From positions 55,288 to 119,287 of the forward strand of contig NZ_DKIH01000011.1 in assembly GCF_002454115.1 (NCBI RefSeq): 64,000 bases of DNA, given 5' to 3'. Position 1 is the first letter of the stretch, and the number at the start of each line of letters is the position of its first letter. The stretch is from Sphingopyxis sp. UBA6723. Its GTDB lineage: Bacteria; Pseudomonadota; Alphaproteobacteria; Sphingomonadales; Sphingomonadaceae. This document shows, piece by piece, positions 26,702-37,600 of the stretch. The position numbers and the translations under genes were made by a program. The notes beneath the pieces were generated by a model. It ran no database searches and was not told the origin of the DNA. It saw nothing but the letters and a program-made list of their open reading frames with translations.

Positions 26702-29700
26702 ATGACCGTTCGACGTCCGTTTTGCCTGCCGGTACTGGCGGCGCTTGCTTTGGCGGCGCCGGGAGCCGCGCAGGCGCAAAGTACCGACCCGACGCTGCGC
26801 GACAGTTTTTCGATCGGCGATCAAGGCGGTTCGCTGTGCGCGGTGCAGGCGACCGTGCGCGACCGCGTGATCGACGGCATGTTCGACCGCGCCTGGGTGA
26901 TCCTGTGCCGCGACGCCAGCCAGCCGGTCGGATATGTCCGGATGCTGCGGGCCAGCCCCGACAGCGCCCGCACCCGCATCGAACGCGGCCGCGCCGACAC
27001 CATCACCTGCGCCACCGACGGAACTTGCACGGTCAGGGACAGCAGCGTCGTGTGGCAGACGCGGATCGAGGCCGACGGGAATACGGCCTATACCGTCGAA
27101 GGCTTCGCTGCCTACAGCGACGCGCTGAACCTGGCGCTCGAATCGATTCGGCAGCGCAAGGTCGTCCCTGGTGTTATCAAGGTTGCCACCACATCGGTGG
27201 GGGCGAACGATGGTTTCGCCCGCACCCTGGCTGGCGCCATCGACGTCGACAAGGCCTTGGCCGAGGGATATCGCCGCAACCACAGCGGCGATTATGCCGA
27301 AGCCGCCGAATTTTTCGAAACCCTGTCGCGCCGTACCCTGAGCGATGAAGGCGCCGCCGACATCGATCCGACCGAATTCACCCTGAACCGCGCGCTGCAA
27401 CGTTCCAACCTTGGCGAATTCGGCGAGGCCGAGCGGCTGTTCGCCGAAACCGAAGCGGTGCCGACCAGCGATCCCGTCCAGCTGCGCCTGCGCCGCAACT
27501 TTCGCGCCATCCATGCCCTCAATCAGCGCGATTACGACGGCGCAGCCGAATTGTTGCAGCAACCGATTACGCCGCTGACCAGTGCGGTCAGCGTCGAGGG
27601 CGCCAGCGTCACCCTGTCTCCGACGATCGTTGCCGGGGTCAACAGCGGCAGCACCGCCCGCGCGGTCCAGCAGAGTTCAGATCGCGAACGGCTGACTCCG
27701 CTCGAACGCGCGCAGATCATCGACGCGCAGGCGGTTCATCTGCTCGGCACCGTTGAGCGGCTGCGCGGCAATGGCGCCGCGGCCAAGACGGCGCAGCTCA
27801 AAGGCCTGTCCGACGCGCTCGCGGTGCGCGAAGGCCGCGTCACCTCGATCGTCCGCCTGCGCTCGCAGATGCTGGGCGAACTCGCGCTCGCCGAAGAGGC
27901 CTTGGGCGATGTCGCCGCCGCCGATGCGCGTTTTCTGGAATCGGTGAACGCGCTCGCGGTTGAATATCCCGAAACCAACGCGCTCGCCTCGGCCCGCGCG
28001 CGTTACGCCGCCTTCCTGACCCGTCAAGGCCAGGACGACAAGGCGCTGGCGATTTATCGCGATGTCGTCACCGCGCTCGCCGGGTCGCAGCGCTCGACCA
28101 CCGGCATGGCGAACATGATGGCGCCCTATTACCGGCTGCTCGCCAGCCGCGCGGCAACCGATCCGACCGCGATCGGCGATTTCTTCGTCGCCAGCCAGTT
28201 GCAAGTTCGCCCCGGTGTTGCAGACACGCAAGCCGTGCTCGCGCGCGAATTGTCGAGCGGCAGCGACGATGGCGCGCGGCTGTTCCGTCAGGCGACGACG
28301 CTGAACCGCGATATCGAGCGCGCCCGGATCGAGGATGCGCGGCTGGCGCAATTGCCGGTATCGCCCGAAATCAATGCGCTACGCGCCGATCTGAAGACCC
28401 AGCTCGACAATCTGTCGTTCCAACAGGCCGAAACGATCGTCGCGCTGGGCGCCTTTCCGCAATATCGCGTCGTCGCCCCGGGCAAGCTCGACCTGCCCGA
28501 ACTGCAACAGGTGCTGCGCACGGGCGAAGCCTATCTGAAGATGCTGGTCGTCGGCGATTCGGTCTATGCCATGCTGATCGAGCCGACCGGCGCCCAGCTC
28601 TGGAAATCGGACATCAGCGCCGCGGCGCTCGACACCGCGGTCGATACGATCCGCTCGACGATCTCGATCGTCGAAAATGGCCGCCGCGTAACCTACCCCT
28701 TCGATGCCGCAACCGCGTATAAGCTGTATGGCCAGTTGTTCGCACCCGTCGCGGCCAAGCTGCCCACGGTGGCGCATCTGATCTTTGAACCCGATGGCGG
28801 CATGTTGCGGCTGCCGATAAACCTGTTGATTACCGCCGATACCGGGCTGGCCGCCTATGAACAGCGGTTGATCGACCCCAACGCCGATCCGTTCGACATG
28901 CGCCAGGTGGCGTGGCTCGGGCGCACGACGCGCCCCAGCACCGCGGTCTCGACGCTCGCGTTCCGCAATGCACGGCAGGCGGCCCCGTCAAAGGCGGCCA
29001 ACCAGTATTTCGGGCTCGGCCAGAATCTGCCGATCAATGGCACCACCCTGCCATCGCTCGGCACTCGCGGCGCGGCGGGCGGCGCCGTTGACAGCGATTG
29101 CCAATGGGACGTGTCGCAATGGGCGCGCCCGATCTCGGCCGACGAACTGGTGACGGCCAGCAACGCCATGGGCCGCGATGCCGCAACCCTGCTCACCGGC
29201 GGTGCTTTTACCGACACCGCGGTGAAAAGCCGTACCGACCTAAACGACTATCGCATCATCCATTTCGCTACCCACGGCCTCGTCACCGCGCCGCGCCCCG
29301 CCTGCCCGGCGCGCCCGGCGCTGGTCACTTCGTTCGGGGGCGACGATTCGGACGGGCTGCTGACCTTCCAGGAAATCTTCGACCTCAAGCTTAACGCCGA
29401 TCTGGTCATCCTGTCGGCGTGCGACACCGCGGGCGCCGCATCGGTCGCCGCAACGCGCGAAGCCGGGCTGTCTGGCGGCGGCAACGCGCTCGACGGGCTT
29501 GTGCGCAGCTTCATCGGCGCCGGTGGCCGTTCGGTAATCGCCAGCCACTGGCCGGCGCCCGACGATTTCGACGCGACCAAGCGTCTGATCGGCGGCCTGT
29601 TCGGTGCCAATCAAGGCACCAGCGTCGCCGATGCAATGTGGGGCACGCAGATGCGGCTGATGGACGACAAGCAGACGTCGCACCCCTATTATTGGGCAGG

Positions 29701-29800
29701 GTTCGCGATCATCGGCGACGGCGGTCAGCCACTCCTGCACGGAGGCAGCGCGACTGTTGCTGCGCCCATCGGGGAGGTAGCTGGCCGCGCCGCCCGCTGA
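26702..29800 (+). CDS. Exported CHAT-domain (caspase-fold) protein with TPR-like repeats
   Basis: N-terminal signal peptide (residues 1-25, ending AQAQ), a helical TPR-like middle (about 190-560) and a C-terminal CHAT peptidase domain (about 690-1030). The predicted catalytic pair is His858 in HFATHG and Cys907 in LSACDTAG. ATG 26702 with GGGGGA upstream gives the signal peptide; the longer frame starts in non-coding sequence. 1032 residues. The cyclase gene follows after four bases. CHAT proteases often act on partner proteins after a trigger (as in gasdermin and craspase systems), but here the protein is exported and next to a two-partner secretion locus. Target unknown. Confidence 0.9.
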   Translation: MTVRRPFCLPVLAALALAAPGAAQAQSTDPTLRDSFSIGDQGGSLCAVQATVRDRVIDGMFDRAWVILCRDASQPVGYVRMLRASPDSARTRIERGRADTITCATDGTCTVRDSSVVWQTRIEADGNTAYTVEGFAAYSDALNLALESIRQRKVVPGVIKVATTSVGANDGFARTLAGAIDVDKALAEGYRRNHSGDYAEAAEFFETLSRRTLSDEGAADIDPTEFTLNRALQRSNLGEFGEAERLFAETEAVPTSDPVQLRLRRNFRAIHALNQRDYDGAAELLQQPITPLTSAVSVEGASVTLSPTIVAGVNSGSTARAVQQSSDRERLTPLERAQIIDAQAVHLLGTVERLRGNGAAAKTAQLKGLSDALAVREGRVTSIVRLRSQMLGELALAEEALGDVAAADARFLESVNALAVEYPETNALASARARYAAFLTRQGQDDKALAIYRDVVTALAGSQRSTTGMANMMAPYYRLLASRAATDPTAIGDFFVASQLQVRPGVADTQAVLARELSSGSDDGARLFRQATTLNRDIERARIEDARLAQLPVSPEINALRADLKTQLDNLSFQQAETIVALGAFPQYRVVAPGKLDLPELQQVLRTGEAYLKMLVVGDSVYAMLIEPTGAQLWKSDISAAALDTAVDTIRSTISIVENGRRVTYPFDAATAYKLYGQLFAPVAAKLPTVAHLIFEPDGGMLRLPINLLITADTGLAAYEQRLIDPNADPFDMRQVAWLGRTTRPSTAVSTLAFRNARQAAPSKAANQYFGLGQNLPINGTTLPSLGTRGAAGGAVDSDCQWDVSQWARPISADELVTASNAMGRDAATLLTGGAFTDTAVKSRTDLNDYRIIHFATHGLVTAPRPACPARPALVTSFGGDDSDGLLTFQEIFDLKLNADLVILSACDTAGAASVAATREAGLSGGGNALDGLVRSFIGAGGRSVIASHWPAPDDFDATKRLIGGLFGANQGTSVADAMWGTQMRLMDDKQTSHPYYWAGFAIIGDGGQPLLHGGSATVAAPIGEVAGRAAR

Positions 29801-29804
29801 GTCG

Positions 29805-31892
29805 ATGACCCTGACCGAAACCACAACACCCGGGGCCGATCCGGCCGCGTCGGATAGCCAGCGGGCCGTGGTCCCGCTGGGCAAGCGGGTGCGCCGCCTG
29901 GTCATGCAGCTTGGCCCGTCGCGGTTGGCGGCGACGATCCTGTTCCTGATCGTCGCGATCCTGATCGCGCGCTTCAGCTGGCAGATGCCGCTGATCGATG
30001 CCGCCGAACGCGCGCTGTACGACGCCCGCGCGACGCTGATGGCGCCGCATGTCGAACAGGACAAACGCATCGTCCTCATTACCTATAACGACGAGACCCT
30101 GTTCAACACCGGCATCCGCTCGCCGCTCGACCGCACCCTGCTCGCCAACGCGCTGGGCAATATCGACCAGATGGGCGCCAAAGCGATCGGCATCGATATC
30201 GCCTTCGACTCGCCGCGCCCCGACGACGAGGTGCTGAAAACGCAGCTGCGCGCAATGACGACACCCACCTGGCTCGCCTACGCCGAGCAAGCGAGCAATC
30301 CGAACACGATTTTTTACGAACAGCAGAAATTTCTCGAAGCCTTCATTGCCGACGTCGCAACCGACAAGACCAAGCCGACCAGCGTCTTGTTCCAAACCGA
30401 CGACGACAGCGTGATCCGCAAATGGCCCGGCCGACCCAGGAATCTGCCGCCATTGATGTCCAACGCCATGGCGCCGGTCGATGCGGCACATGCAAGTTTT
30501 CGCGGCAATATCCGCTTCCTCGTCCCCGCACGCGCCGCAAAGGGACAGGAAGAACCGGTTTTTGCCAGTATCCCGATCGACACCTTTGCGATGCCGATGG
30601 ACGCCGACATGCGCACGGGCTTTTCCGAGCTGGTGAAGGACCGTTACGTCCTGATCGGCGGCGACATCATCGACAATGACCAGTTCAACACGCCGCTCAG
30701 CCGCTTCACCGATCCGATCACCGGCCAGCACGAAACGATGATCGGGCTGGAGGTGCACGCCCATATGCTGGCGCAGCAGCTCGACAAGGCGTGGTCGCGG
30801 CCGCTCGCCGGACCGGTGCTGTGGATCCTCGCCGTCCTGATCGTACTCGCGGGCGGGCTGACCAGTCTGATCGACCTGCGCGCGCGCTGGGTGGCGCTCG
30901 CTTTTCTGGGACAGATGGCGTTCTTCATCGCCTTCCCCTTCTGGCTCCACGGTCGCGGCGTCGATACCACCACGCTGCCGACCTTTGGTTGGGCGATCGG
31001 CTGGTTGTTCGGTTACGCGGCGGTGGGGACCGCCGCACGAACCGTCGGATCGCGCCAGCGCGCCTTTGCCCAATCGGCGCTCGGCAAATATCTGCCCGCC
31101 GACGTCGCCGCACAGATCATGCGCGACCCAGACCAGCTGTCGCTCCACGGCGAGCGGCGCAACATCTTCTGCGTCTTCACCGACCTTGAGGGGTTCACCA
31201 AGCTCAGTCATGCGGTGACGCCGGAAACCGTCGCGCGGCTGCTCAACGAATATCTTGATCGCCTCTCCGACATCGTCCTCGATCATGGCGGGACGATCGA
31301 CAAGTTCGTCGGCGATGCCGTCGTTGCCTTTTGGGGCGCGCCGCTCAGCCGCCCCGATGACGGGCCAAAGGCCGCAGCCGCTGCGCTCGCCATGTATGAA
31401 GCTGGCGAGAAGTTTCGCATCGACATGGCCGAAGGCGTCCCGCCGCTCGGCATGACGCGCGTCGGACTGCACGTCGGTGACGCGATCGTTGGCAATTTCG
31501 GCGGCGAAGGGCGAATCCAATATACCGCGCTCGGCGATGCCATGAACACTGCCTCGCGGCTGGAGGCCGCCAACAAGGCGCTCAAGACCGGCGTGCTCAT
31601 CTCGGCCGAAGCGGCGGCGCGCGCCGATCGCGACGATCTGATCCCCATGGGGCGGGTCACGCTGCGCGGCCGCGCGCAGCCGGTCGATGTCCTGACGTCG
31701 CGCCCCGACCTATCGATCGAACAGCGCGCCCGCATCGCCGCGGTGGTCGCTGCGCACACCGCGGGCGACAAAAAAGCCTATGTGATGGCCGCCACAGCGG
31801 CGGCGACCGAATTTAGTCAGGATGCAGCCATCATGTTCCTGATAGAACGCCTGAACAATACGAAGAATGGAGAAAGCTATGTCCTTTCCTGA
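29805..31892 (+). CDS. CHASE2-domain adenylate/guanylate cyclase
   Basis: Class III nucleotide cyclase. TM helix at about 41-56, periplasmic CHASE2 sensor (about 57-330), a cluster of membrane helices (about 335-410) and a cytoplasmic catalytic domain (about 455-640). Metal-binding aspartates are Asp460 (FTDLEGFT) and Asp504 (VGDAVVAFWG), and the transition-state segment is GDAMNTASRLE. The product is most likely cAMP, judged from family only. Four bases after the CHAT gene, and overlapping the next gene by 14 bases, so it is the middle of a tightly coupled operon. 695 residues. Confidence 0.95.
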   Translation: MTLTETTTPGADPAASDSQRAVVPLGKRVRRLVMQLGPSRLAATILFLIVAILIARFSWQMPLIDAAERALYDARATLMAPHVEQDKRIVLITYNDETLFNTGIRSPLDRTLLANALGNIDQMGAKAIGIDIAFDSPRPDDEVLKTQLRAMTTPTWLAYAEQASNPNTIFYEQQKFLEAFIADVATDKTKPTSVLFQTDDDSVIRKWPGRPRNLPPLMSNAMAPVDAAHASFRGNIRFLVPARAAKGQEEPVFASIPIDTFAMPMDADMRTGFSELVKDRYVLIGGDIIDNDQFNTPLSRFTDPITGQHETMIGLEVHAHMLAQQLDKAWSRPLAGPVLWILAVLIVLAGGLTSLIDLRARWVALAFLGQMAFFIAFPFWLHGRGVDTTTLPTFGWAIGWLFGYAAVGTAARTVGSRQRAFAQSALGKYLPADVAAQIMRDPDQLSLHGERRNIFCVFTDLEGFTKLSHAVTPETVARLLNEYLDRLSDIVLDHGGTIDKFVGDAVVAFWGAPLSRPDDGPKAAAAALAMYEAGEKFRIDMAEGVPPLGMTRVGLHVGDAIVGNFGGEGRIQYTALGDAMNTASRLEAANKALKTGVLISAEAAARADRDDLIPMGRVTLRGRAQPVDVLTSRPDLSIEQRARIAAVVAAHTAGDKKAYVMAATAAATEFSQDAAIMFLIERLNNTKNGESYVLS

Positions 31893-32637
31893 TCTGGCCA
31901 TGCGCCGTCTGAGCCTCACGGCCGCCGCAGCCGTCATGGCGGTGGCCGTCGTCGGTACCGCCGCAGCGCAATCGATGGTCGTCCGCTCGACCGGGCCGTC
32001 GGCGGCGAAATATCCGACCGGCGCCAAGCTGAAATCCACCGACAAGCTGACCCTGGTGTCAGGCGACAAGGTGGTGCTGATGCAGGCGGGCAAGACGCGC
32101 ACCCTGTCCGGCCCCGGGACGTTCGGTGCCAGTGCGACGATCCAGACCAGCCAGTCGATGAGCGGCACCGTGACGCGGATGCTGGCCAAGGGGCCAACGA
32201 TGCGCTCACGCGGCGGATTTTCGCGCGGTCCGAACGATCCGGTCCCTGTCGAAGCGCGCGCGCCGAACCTGTGGCTGCTCGATTATCGCGAAGGCGGCAC
32301 CTTTTGCGTTGTTGATCCCGCGACCTTGATGCTGTGGCGCCCGAACATGGAAGGCGACACCGCGCTGGAAATCGAAAGCGCCGGCAAAAAGACGACCGTC
32401 GCGATCGTCGACGGCGCCAATTTCCGCAAATGGCCGACAGATGTGCTGCCCGTGCAATATGGGGTAGATTACCGGCTGTCGGGCGGCGGCCTGGCCGCAC
32501 CGGTCAACGTGCGTTTCGCAGCGCTGGAAAATGCGCCCGATACCGTGGAGGGATCGGTCGATATGCTGATGGCCAAGGGCTGCGCACCGCAGCTCAACCG
32601 ACTGGTCGATGCCATGTCGGATGCCGAAGCGGGTTGA
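31879..32637 (+). CDS. Exported FecR-like protein of unknown function
   Basis: Signal peptide (about residues 1-31, ending AAAQS) and a beta-rich segment with GDKVVLMQAGKTRTLSGPGTFG that recalls FecR-type folds, then a domain of unknown type. Start ATG 31879 with GGAGAA five bases upstream; an in-frame ATG at 31867 is less well placed. It overlaps the cyclase gene by 14 bases. 252 residues. Role in the CHAT/cyclase/TPS block unknown. Confidence 0.78.
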   Translation: MSFPDLAMRRLSLTAAAAVMAVAVVGTAAAQSMVVRSTGPSAAKYPTGAKLKSTDKLTLVSGDKVVLMQAGKTRTLSGPGTFGASATIQTSQSMSGTVTRMLAKGPTMRSRGGFSRGPNDPVPVEARAPNLWLLDYREGGTFCVVDPATLMLWRPNMEGDTALEIESAGKKTTVAIVDGANFRKWPTDVLPVQYGVDYRLSGGGLAAPVNVRFAALENAPDTVEGSVDMLMAKGCAPQLNRLVDAMSDAEAG

Positions 32638-32699
32638 GGTGAACGGATTCGGGCGGGCATTGAACCCGGTCGAGCCATCTGATAACGAATAAAAGAAAA

Positions 32700-32727
32700 T
32701 CTGCTGATCTAGCGGCAGAATCTTTCC
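32700..32727 (+). terminator. Weak hairpin after the FecR-like gene
   Basis: Stem TCTGCTG/CGGCAGA with loop ATCTAG, followed by ATCTTTCC. It may end or attenuate the CHAT-cyclase transcript before the TPS genes; the T-run is short. The rest of 32638-32821 shows nothing else. Confidence 0.35.
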
Positions 32728-32821
32728 TTGGGTCGAACAATTCGCACTGCCGGTTCCCGGCAGAGCCATAGAAATTTAGGCACCGCGATTTCGCGGTCGC
32801 GTTCGTGCTCAAGGGGTGGTG

Positions 32822-34642
32822 ATGATTACGGGGGATTTGGGACATATTGCGCGCGTGCGGCCGAAACGGGCTGTGCTGCGCCGGACATTGGGCTGTTCGG
32901 CAGGATTGATCGCCTTCGTCTTGCCCACCGCCGCGCTGGCGCAGCCGACGCCGCAAATCCCGACGCGCGAGGAAATTCAGCAACCGACGCTGGCGCCGCT
33001 GACTCCGCCCAATGAACAGGTCGTATCCGCCGACGACAGCATCGAACGCGCGCCCTGCCCGCTCGCCAATCCCGAATTCGCCAATGTCCGTATCACGCTG
33101 CGGGGCGTCGAATTTTCCAGTGTCGACGGCATTGATTCGGCGATGCTGGCGCCAAGCTGGTCGGACAAGATCGGGCAGGATCTGCCGATTTCGGTCGTCT
33201 GCGACATCCGCGATCGTGCCGCGACGATGCTGCGCTCCAAAGGCTATCTCGCCGCAGTTCGCGTCCCGCCGCAGACGATCGACGACGGCATCGTCCGGCT
33301 CGACATTCTCGCCGCGCGCATGACCCGGATCGAAGTTCGCGGCGATGCCGGTGCCAACGAACGCCTGCTGCAACGCTATCTCTCGCGGCTCGACGACCAG
33401 CCAGTGTTCAACATCGTCGATGCCGAACGCTATCTGCTTCTGGCGCGCGACATTCCCGGGCTGGATGCGCGGTTGACGCTACGCCCCGGCGATGCCCCCG
33501 GAGATGTTGTTGGCGAGGTCACCGTGCTGCGGACGCCTTTTACATTTGACGCCAATATCCAGAATTTTGGATCACGCGACGTTGGGCGCTGGGGCGGCGT
33601 GGCGCGCGTCCGTTTCGCCGGGTTGACCGGCATGGGCGACCTGACCACCGCCAGTTTTTATTCCACCCCCGATTTCGACGAGCAACAGGTCGTCCAGCTG
33701 GCGCACGAGTTCCGCGTCGGCGGCGAAGGGCTGCGCTTTGGCGCCAGCTATACCTACGCCTGGACCCGGCCCGACATCGCGGCGTTCCCGATCAAGTCAA
33801 AGACGCAGATCGCCAGCCTGTTCGCATCCTATCCGGTCACCCTGACCCAGGCGCGGCGGTTCACCATCGGCGGCGGGCTCGACCTGATCGATCAGGACAT
33901 CGGCCTCGGCGGGGTGCCGATCAACCGCGATCGCTTGCGCGTGTTCAACCTGCGTGTCGACGCGAGCTGGATCGACCCTGCCTCGGTCGCCGGCCGCAGC
34001 GGCTTCAGCCCCAGCGAACCGCGCTGGGCGCTTTCGACTGCCATCGAGGCGCGGCAGGGGGTCAATTTTCTGGGCGCCAGCGACGATTGCGGCCCTGGCG
34101 GCGCGACCTGTTTCCTGCCCGGAGCGGTGCCGTTGACCCGCGTCGAGGGCAAGCCCGACGCGTTCCTGCTGCGCGCCAATACGCTCGCCGAATGGCGGCC
34201 GCACAAATTGTTCACGTTGTCCGCCGCACCGCGCGCGCAATGGGCGAGCGATCCGCTGCTTGCATATGAAGAATTTTCGGGCGGCAACTTCACCGTCGGG
34301 CGCGGCTTCGATCCCGGCACGATTATCGGCGACAGCGGCGTCGGCGTTGCGGTCGAGGCGCGCTACGGATCGTTCGTCCCCGCCAATACCAAGGCGTTAG
34401 CTTTTCAGCCCTTTGCCTTTTTCGACGCCGCCTGGGTGTGGAACAAGGATGCCGCGTTCAACGGCCTTAATCCGCAGAAACTCTTTTCCGCGGGGGGCGG
34501 CGTGCGCGTTGCTTATGGCGATGTCGCCCGGCTCGACGTGACGATGGCGGTGCCGCTCAACCGCGGCGGCTTCCTGGCGCAAAAGCCCGATCCGCGCTTG
34601 CTGGTGTCGCTGACGACCCAATTTGGCGTGAAGGCGCGCTGA
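32822..34642 (+). CDS. Two-partner secretion outer-membrane transporter (ShlB/FhaC family, TpsB)
   Basis: Beta-barrel pore exporting the adjacent TpsA protein. Signal peptide (about 1-37, ending ALAQ), a proline-rich linker, two POTRA domains (about 65-215) and a 16-strand barrel with the conserved loop-6 motif in VGRGFDPG. ATG 32822 has AAGGGG upstream; two GTG codons just before it are unlikely. 606 residues. The exoprotein gene begins three bases after the stop. Confidence 0.92.
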   Translation: MITGDLGHIARVRPKRAVLRRTLGCSAGLIAFVLPTAALAQPTPQIPTREEIQQPTLAPLTPPNEQVVSADDSIERAPCPLANPEFANVRITLRGVEFSSVDGIDSAMLAPSWSDKIGQDLPISVVCDIRDRAATMLRSKGYLAAVRVPPQTIDDGIVRLDILAARMTRIEVRGDAGANERLLQRYLSRLDDQPVFNIVDAERYLLLARDIPGLDARLTLRPGDAPGDVVGEVTVLRTPFTFDANIQNFGSRDVGRWGGVARVRFAGLTGMGDLTTASFYSTPDFDEQQVVQLAHEFRVGGEGLRFGASYTYAWTRPDIAAFPIKSKTQIASLFASYPVTLTQARRFTIGGGLDLIDQDIGLGGVPINRDRLRVFNLRVDASWIDPASVAGRSGFSPSEPRWALSTAIEARQGVNFLGASDDCGPGGATCFLPGAVPLTRVEGKPDAFLLRANTLAEWRPHKLFTLSAAPRAQWASDPLLAYEEFSGGNFTVGRGFDPGTIIGDSGVGVAVEARYGSFVPANTKALAFQPFAFFDAAWVWNKDAAFNGLNPQKLFSAGGGVRVAYGDVARLDVTMAVPLNRGGFLAQKPDPRLLVSLTTQFGVKAR

Positions 34643-34645
34643 CCC

Positions 34646-37600
34646 ATGACGATGACATCAAGGACCATTGATATGCGTTCGACGGCCAACCCTGCACCGA
34701 TCCACAACGGCAAGCGCCGCCTGCTCGAAAGCTGCGCGATCGTGGCGGGGCTCGCCGCCCTCGCTTATGGCGGTCCTGCGCTCGCCCAGGTCGCCGGCAC
34801 GGGACAAGGCGTCACCGGCCCCGGGCTCAGCAACCCGACAATTTCGGCGCCGGGACCGGGACCGACGACCGTCAACACGACGGGTGATCAGACGATCATC
34901 AACTGGACGCCGTCGAACGCGCCTGTCGGCGGGGTGATCGACTTTCTACCCACCGGCAACTCGCTGAACTTTACCGGCACCGGCCAATATATCGTCCTCA
35001 ACCGGTTCGTATCGGGTACGGGCGTGCCAATTGCCGATCAGATTGCCATCAACGGTACGGTCAACAGTGTGGACTTCGCCACTTCCGGCGGGCGTGGTGG
35101 CAATATCTGGTTCTACAACGCCGGCGGCATCCTGATCGGCGCGACCGGGGTGATCAATGTCGGCAGTCTGGTGCTGACCGCCAACGATGTCCTGACCACC
35201 GGTGGCCTGCTCGGTCCCTCGGGCGAAATCCGTTTCCGCGGCGCTGCGGGAGGTACGTCGAACGTGACGGTCGCGGCTGGCGCAGCAATCAACGCCAACA
35301 ACCCGTTCAACCCAGGCGATAGCTATGTCGCGCTGGTCGCGCCGCGCATCGTCCAAGCGGGCGCCGTCCGCGTTGATGGCGCTGCGGCCTATGTCGCCGC
35401 CGAACAGGCCGATATTCGCATCAACAATGGCTTGTTCGACATCAATGTGCTGGTCGGCGCCGAAGGCGGCAACGTCATCACCCACAGCGGCACAACCACT
35501 GGCCCGGCCCACCAACAGGGCGATATCGATCAGAGCCGCATCTACATGGTCGCCATCCCCAAAAATGACGCGGTGACGATGCTGGTGTCGGGCCAGGTGG
35601 GCTATGAGGACGCGGTGACGGCGCAGACCGACCCCGATGGTGCTGTCGTACTGTCGGCGGGCTATAATGTCGTCAATGGCCAGATTGACGGCAGCCCGGT
35701 GGGCAATGCGGCGGCGAACATCACCGTCAACGATACGATTTTCCTCAGCGACACCACGGCGCGCGCCAGCGGAACGTTCCTGGGCCAGCCGCTGAGCACG
35801 ATTCCCACCGGCCTGCCGATCGCCTTCATTCCGCCGCAGCTTGGCCGTATCGCAGTCCAGGGCAATGCGCTGTTCATCGGTGACGCCGGAGCGACAATCA
35901 ACGTCAACGCCGGTCGTGCGGTTTCCGCAACGGGCGATATGATCGTCCGGTCGGGAGGCAATGCTGCCGGACCCGGCGCCGCGGCGGTCAATGTCACGGG
36001 CGGCGCCTTTGGGGTGCTCGGCGATCTCGTAATCGAAGCTGGCGGTGTCGTCGATGGCGTCACGGGCGACAGCGACGGTGGCGACGCACGGCTGACGATC
36101 AGCGGGGGAGCTGCGCAGGTTGGCGGCTTGGTGACGATCGCCGCCAACGCCACCGGTGGCGACATCTCCACCCAGGGCTCAACCGGCGGCAGCGGTCGGG
36201 CCGGGTCTGCATCGCTCGTCCTGACCGGCGGCGCATTCACGGCGAGCGACATCACCGTCAGTGCCGATGGTATCGGCGGCGACGGACTTGGATCGGGCGG
36301 TCTGGGCATCGGGGGAACCGCCACCATCGACCTGCTGGGCGGCACGATCGACGTGGCTGACCTCATCGCCTCGGCCTCCGGGACAGGCGGCCAGGGGTTG
36401 GCGGGCAACGACGGAGAGCCGACCAACATCATTCCGGGCGGCGTCGGCGGGGTCGGCGCTGGCGGACAGGCGGCGATCAATATCGATGGCGCCACCGTCC
36501 AGGCGAGCCTGGTTGCCGCCTACGCATCCGGCCAGGGGGGCGAAGGGGGCGGCTTCAACAATATCTTTTCCTTCAGCGGCGTCCCCGGCACCCCGGGCGA
36601 TGGTGGCACGGGGAACGGCGGCAGCGCCGCCGTCAACGTGGCGAGCGGGACGCTCGACACCGGCAGCCTGATTGTCGATGCCGCCGGCATCGGCGGTCAG
36701 GGCGGCAGCTCATTCTTTTCCAGCAGTTCGGGCAGCAGCACCGGCGTTGGTGTCGGCGGAACGGGCGGCACCGGTCAGGGGGGGGTAGCAACGCTGGCCC
36801 TTGCCACCGATATCGACGCCGGGTCGGTTCAGGTGGCCGCTCGCGGTCAGGGCGGCGCAGGCGGGTTGCACAATGTCGGTGGCAACGGCGGCGACGCCGG
36901 GGGCGGACTGGCGCAGATGATCGTCAGCGGCTTTAATGCCGGGCTATTCTTTATGAACCTTGATGCCAGTGCCACCGGCGGCAATGGCGCAGCGGGGCGC
37001 GACGGCAACGGCGGCAATGGCGGCAGCGCGGTTGGCGGAACGGCCAGCGCCGTCGCCGAGGGCACCGACGGACGGTTTGAAGCCCGCGGTATCGTCTTTG
37101 CAACCGCCGGACGCGGCGGCAATGGCGGCGCGGGCGGACTGGCCCCCTTTGCTTCGATCACCGCCGCGCCGGACGGTGGCGACGGCGGCAATGGCACCGG
37201 TGGCGTTGTCGAACTGTTCGCGACCGACGGCGGCGTGATCAGCCTGACCCCGGGAAGCAGCGGCCCCCAGACGCTGGGGAGCAATGGCTTCGGCGGTATT
37301 GGCGGCCAGGGTGCCGACCATTTCGGCGCCGGGCGCCAGTCGGGTGATGGCGGCGATGCGGGCGCAGGGAGCGGCGGCGTTGTCCGCTTGATCGCCGACG
37401 GCGGTACCATCACGACGACGCAGGCGGTGACGATCACGGCACAGGGCGTGACGGGGTCCAGCGGTGGCGGGGGAACCGGATTCGGCGGCGCCACAAACGG
37501 CGTGGCGGGCGCATCGGCCATCGCCAGCACTGGCGGGCGTGCCGTGCTGGAATCGGCCAGCGGCGGGCTGATCGCGCTCGGCAATACGATCATTGACGCG

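Noticed and set aside
29709..31520. 603-codon minus-strand frame opposite the CHASE2 cyclase
   Set aside because: Shadow of the cyclase gene; no start context or motif.
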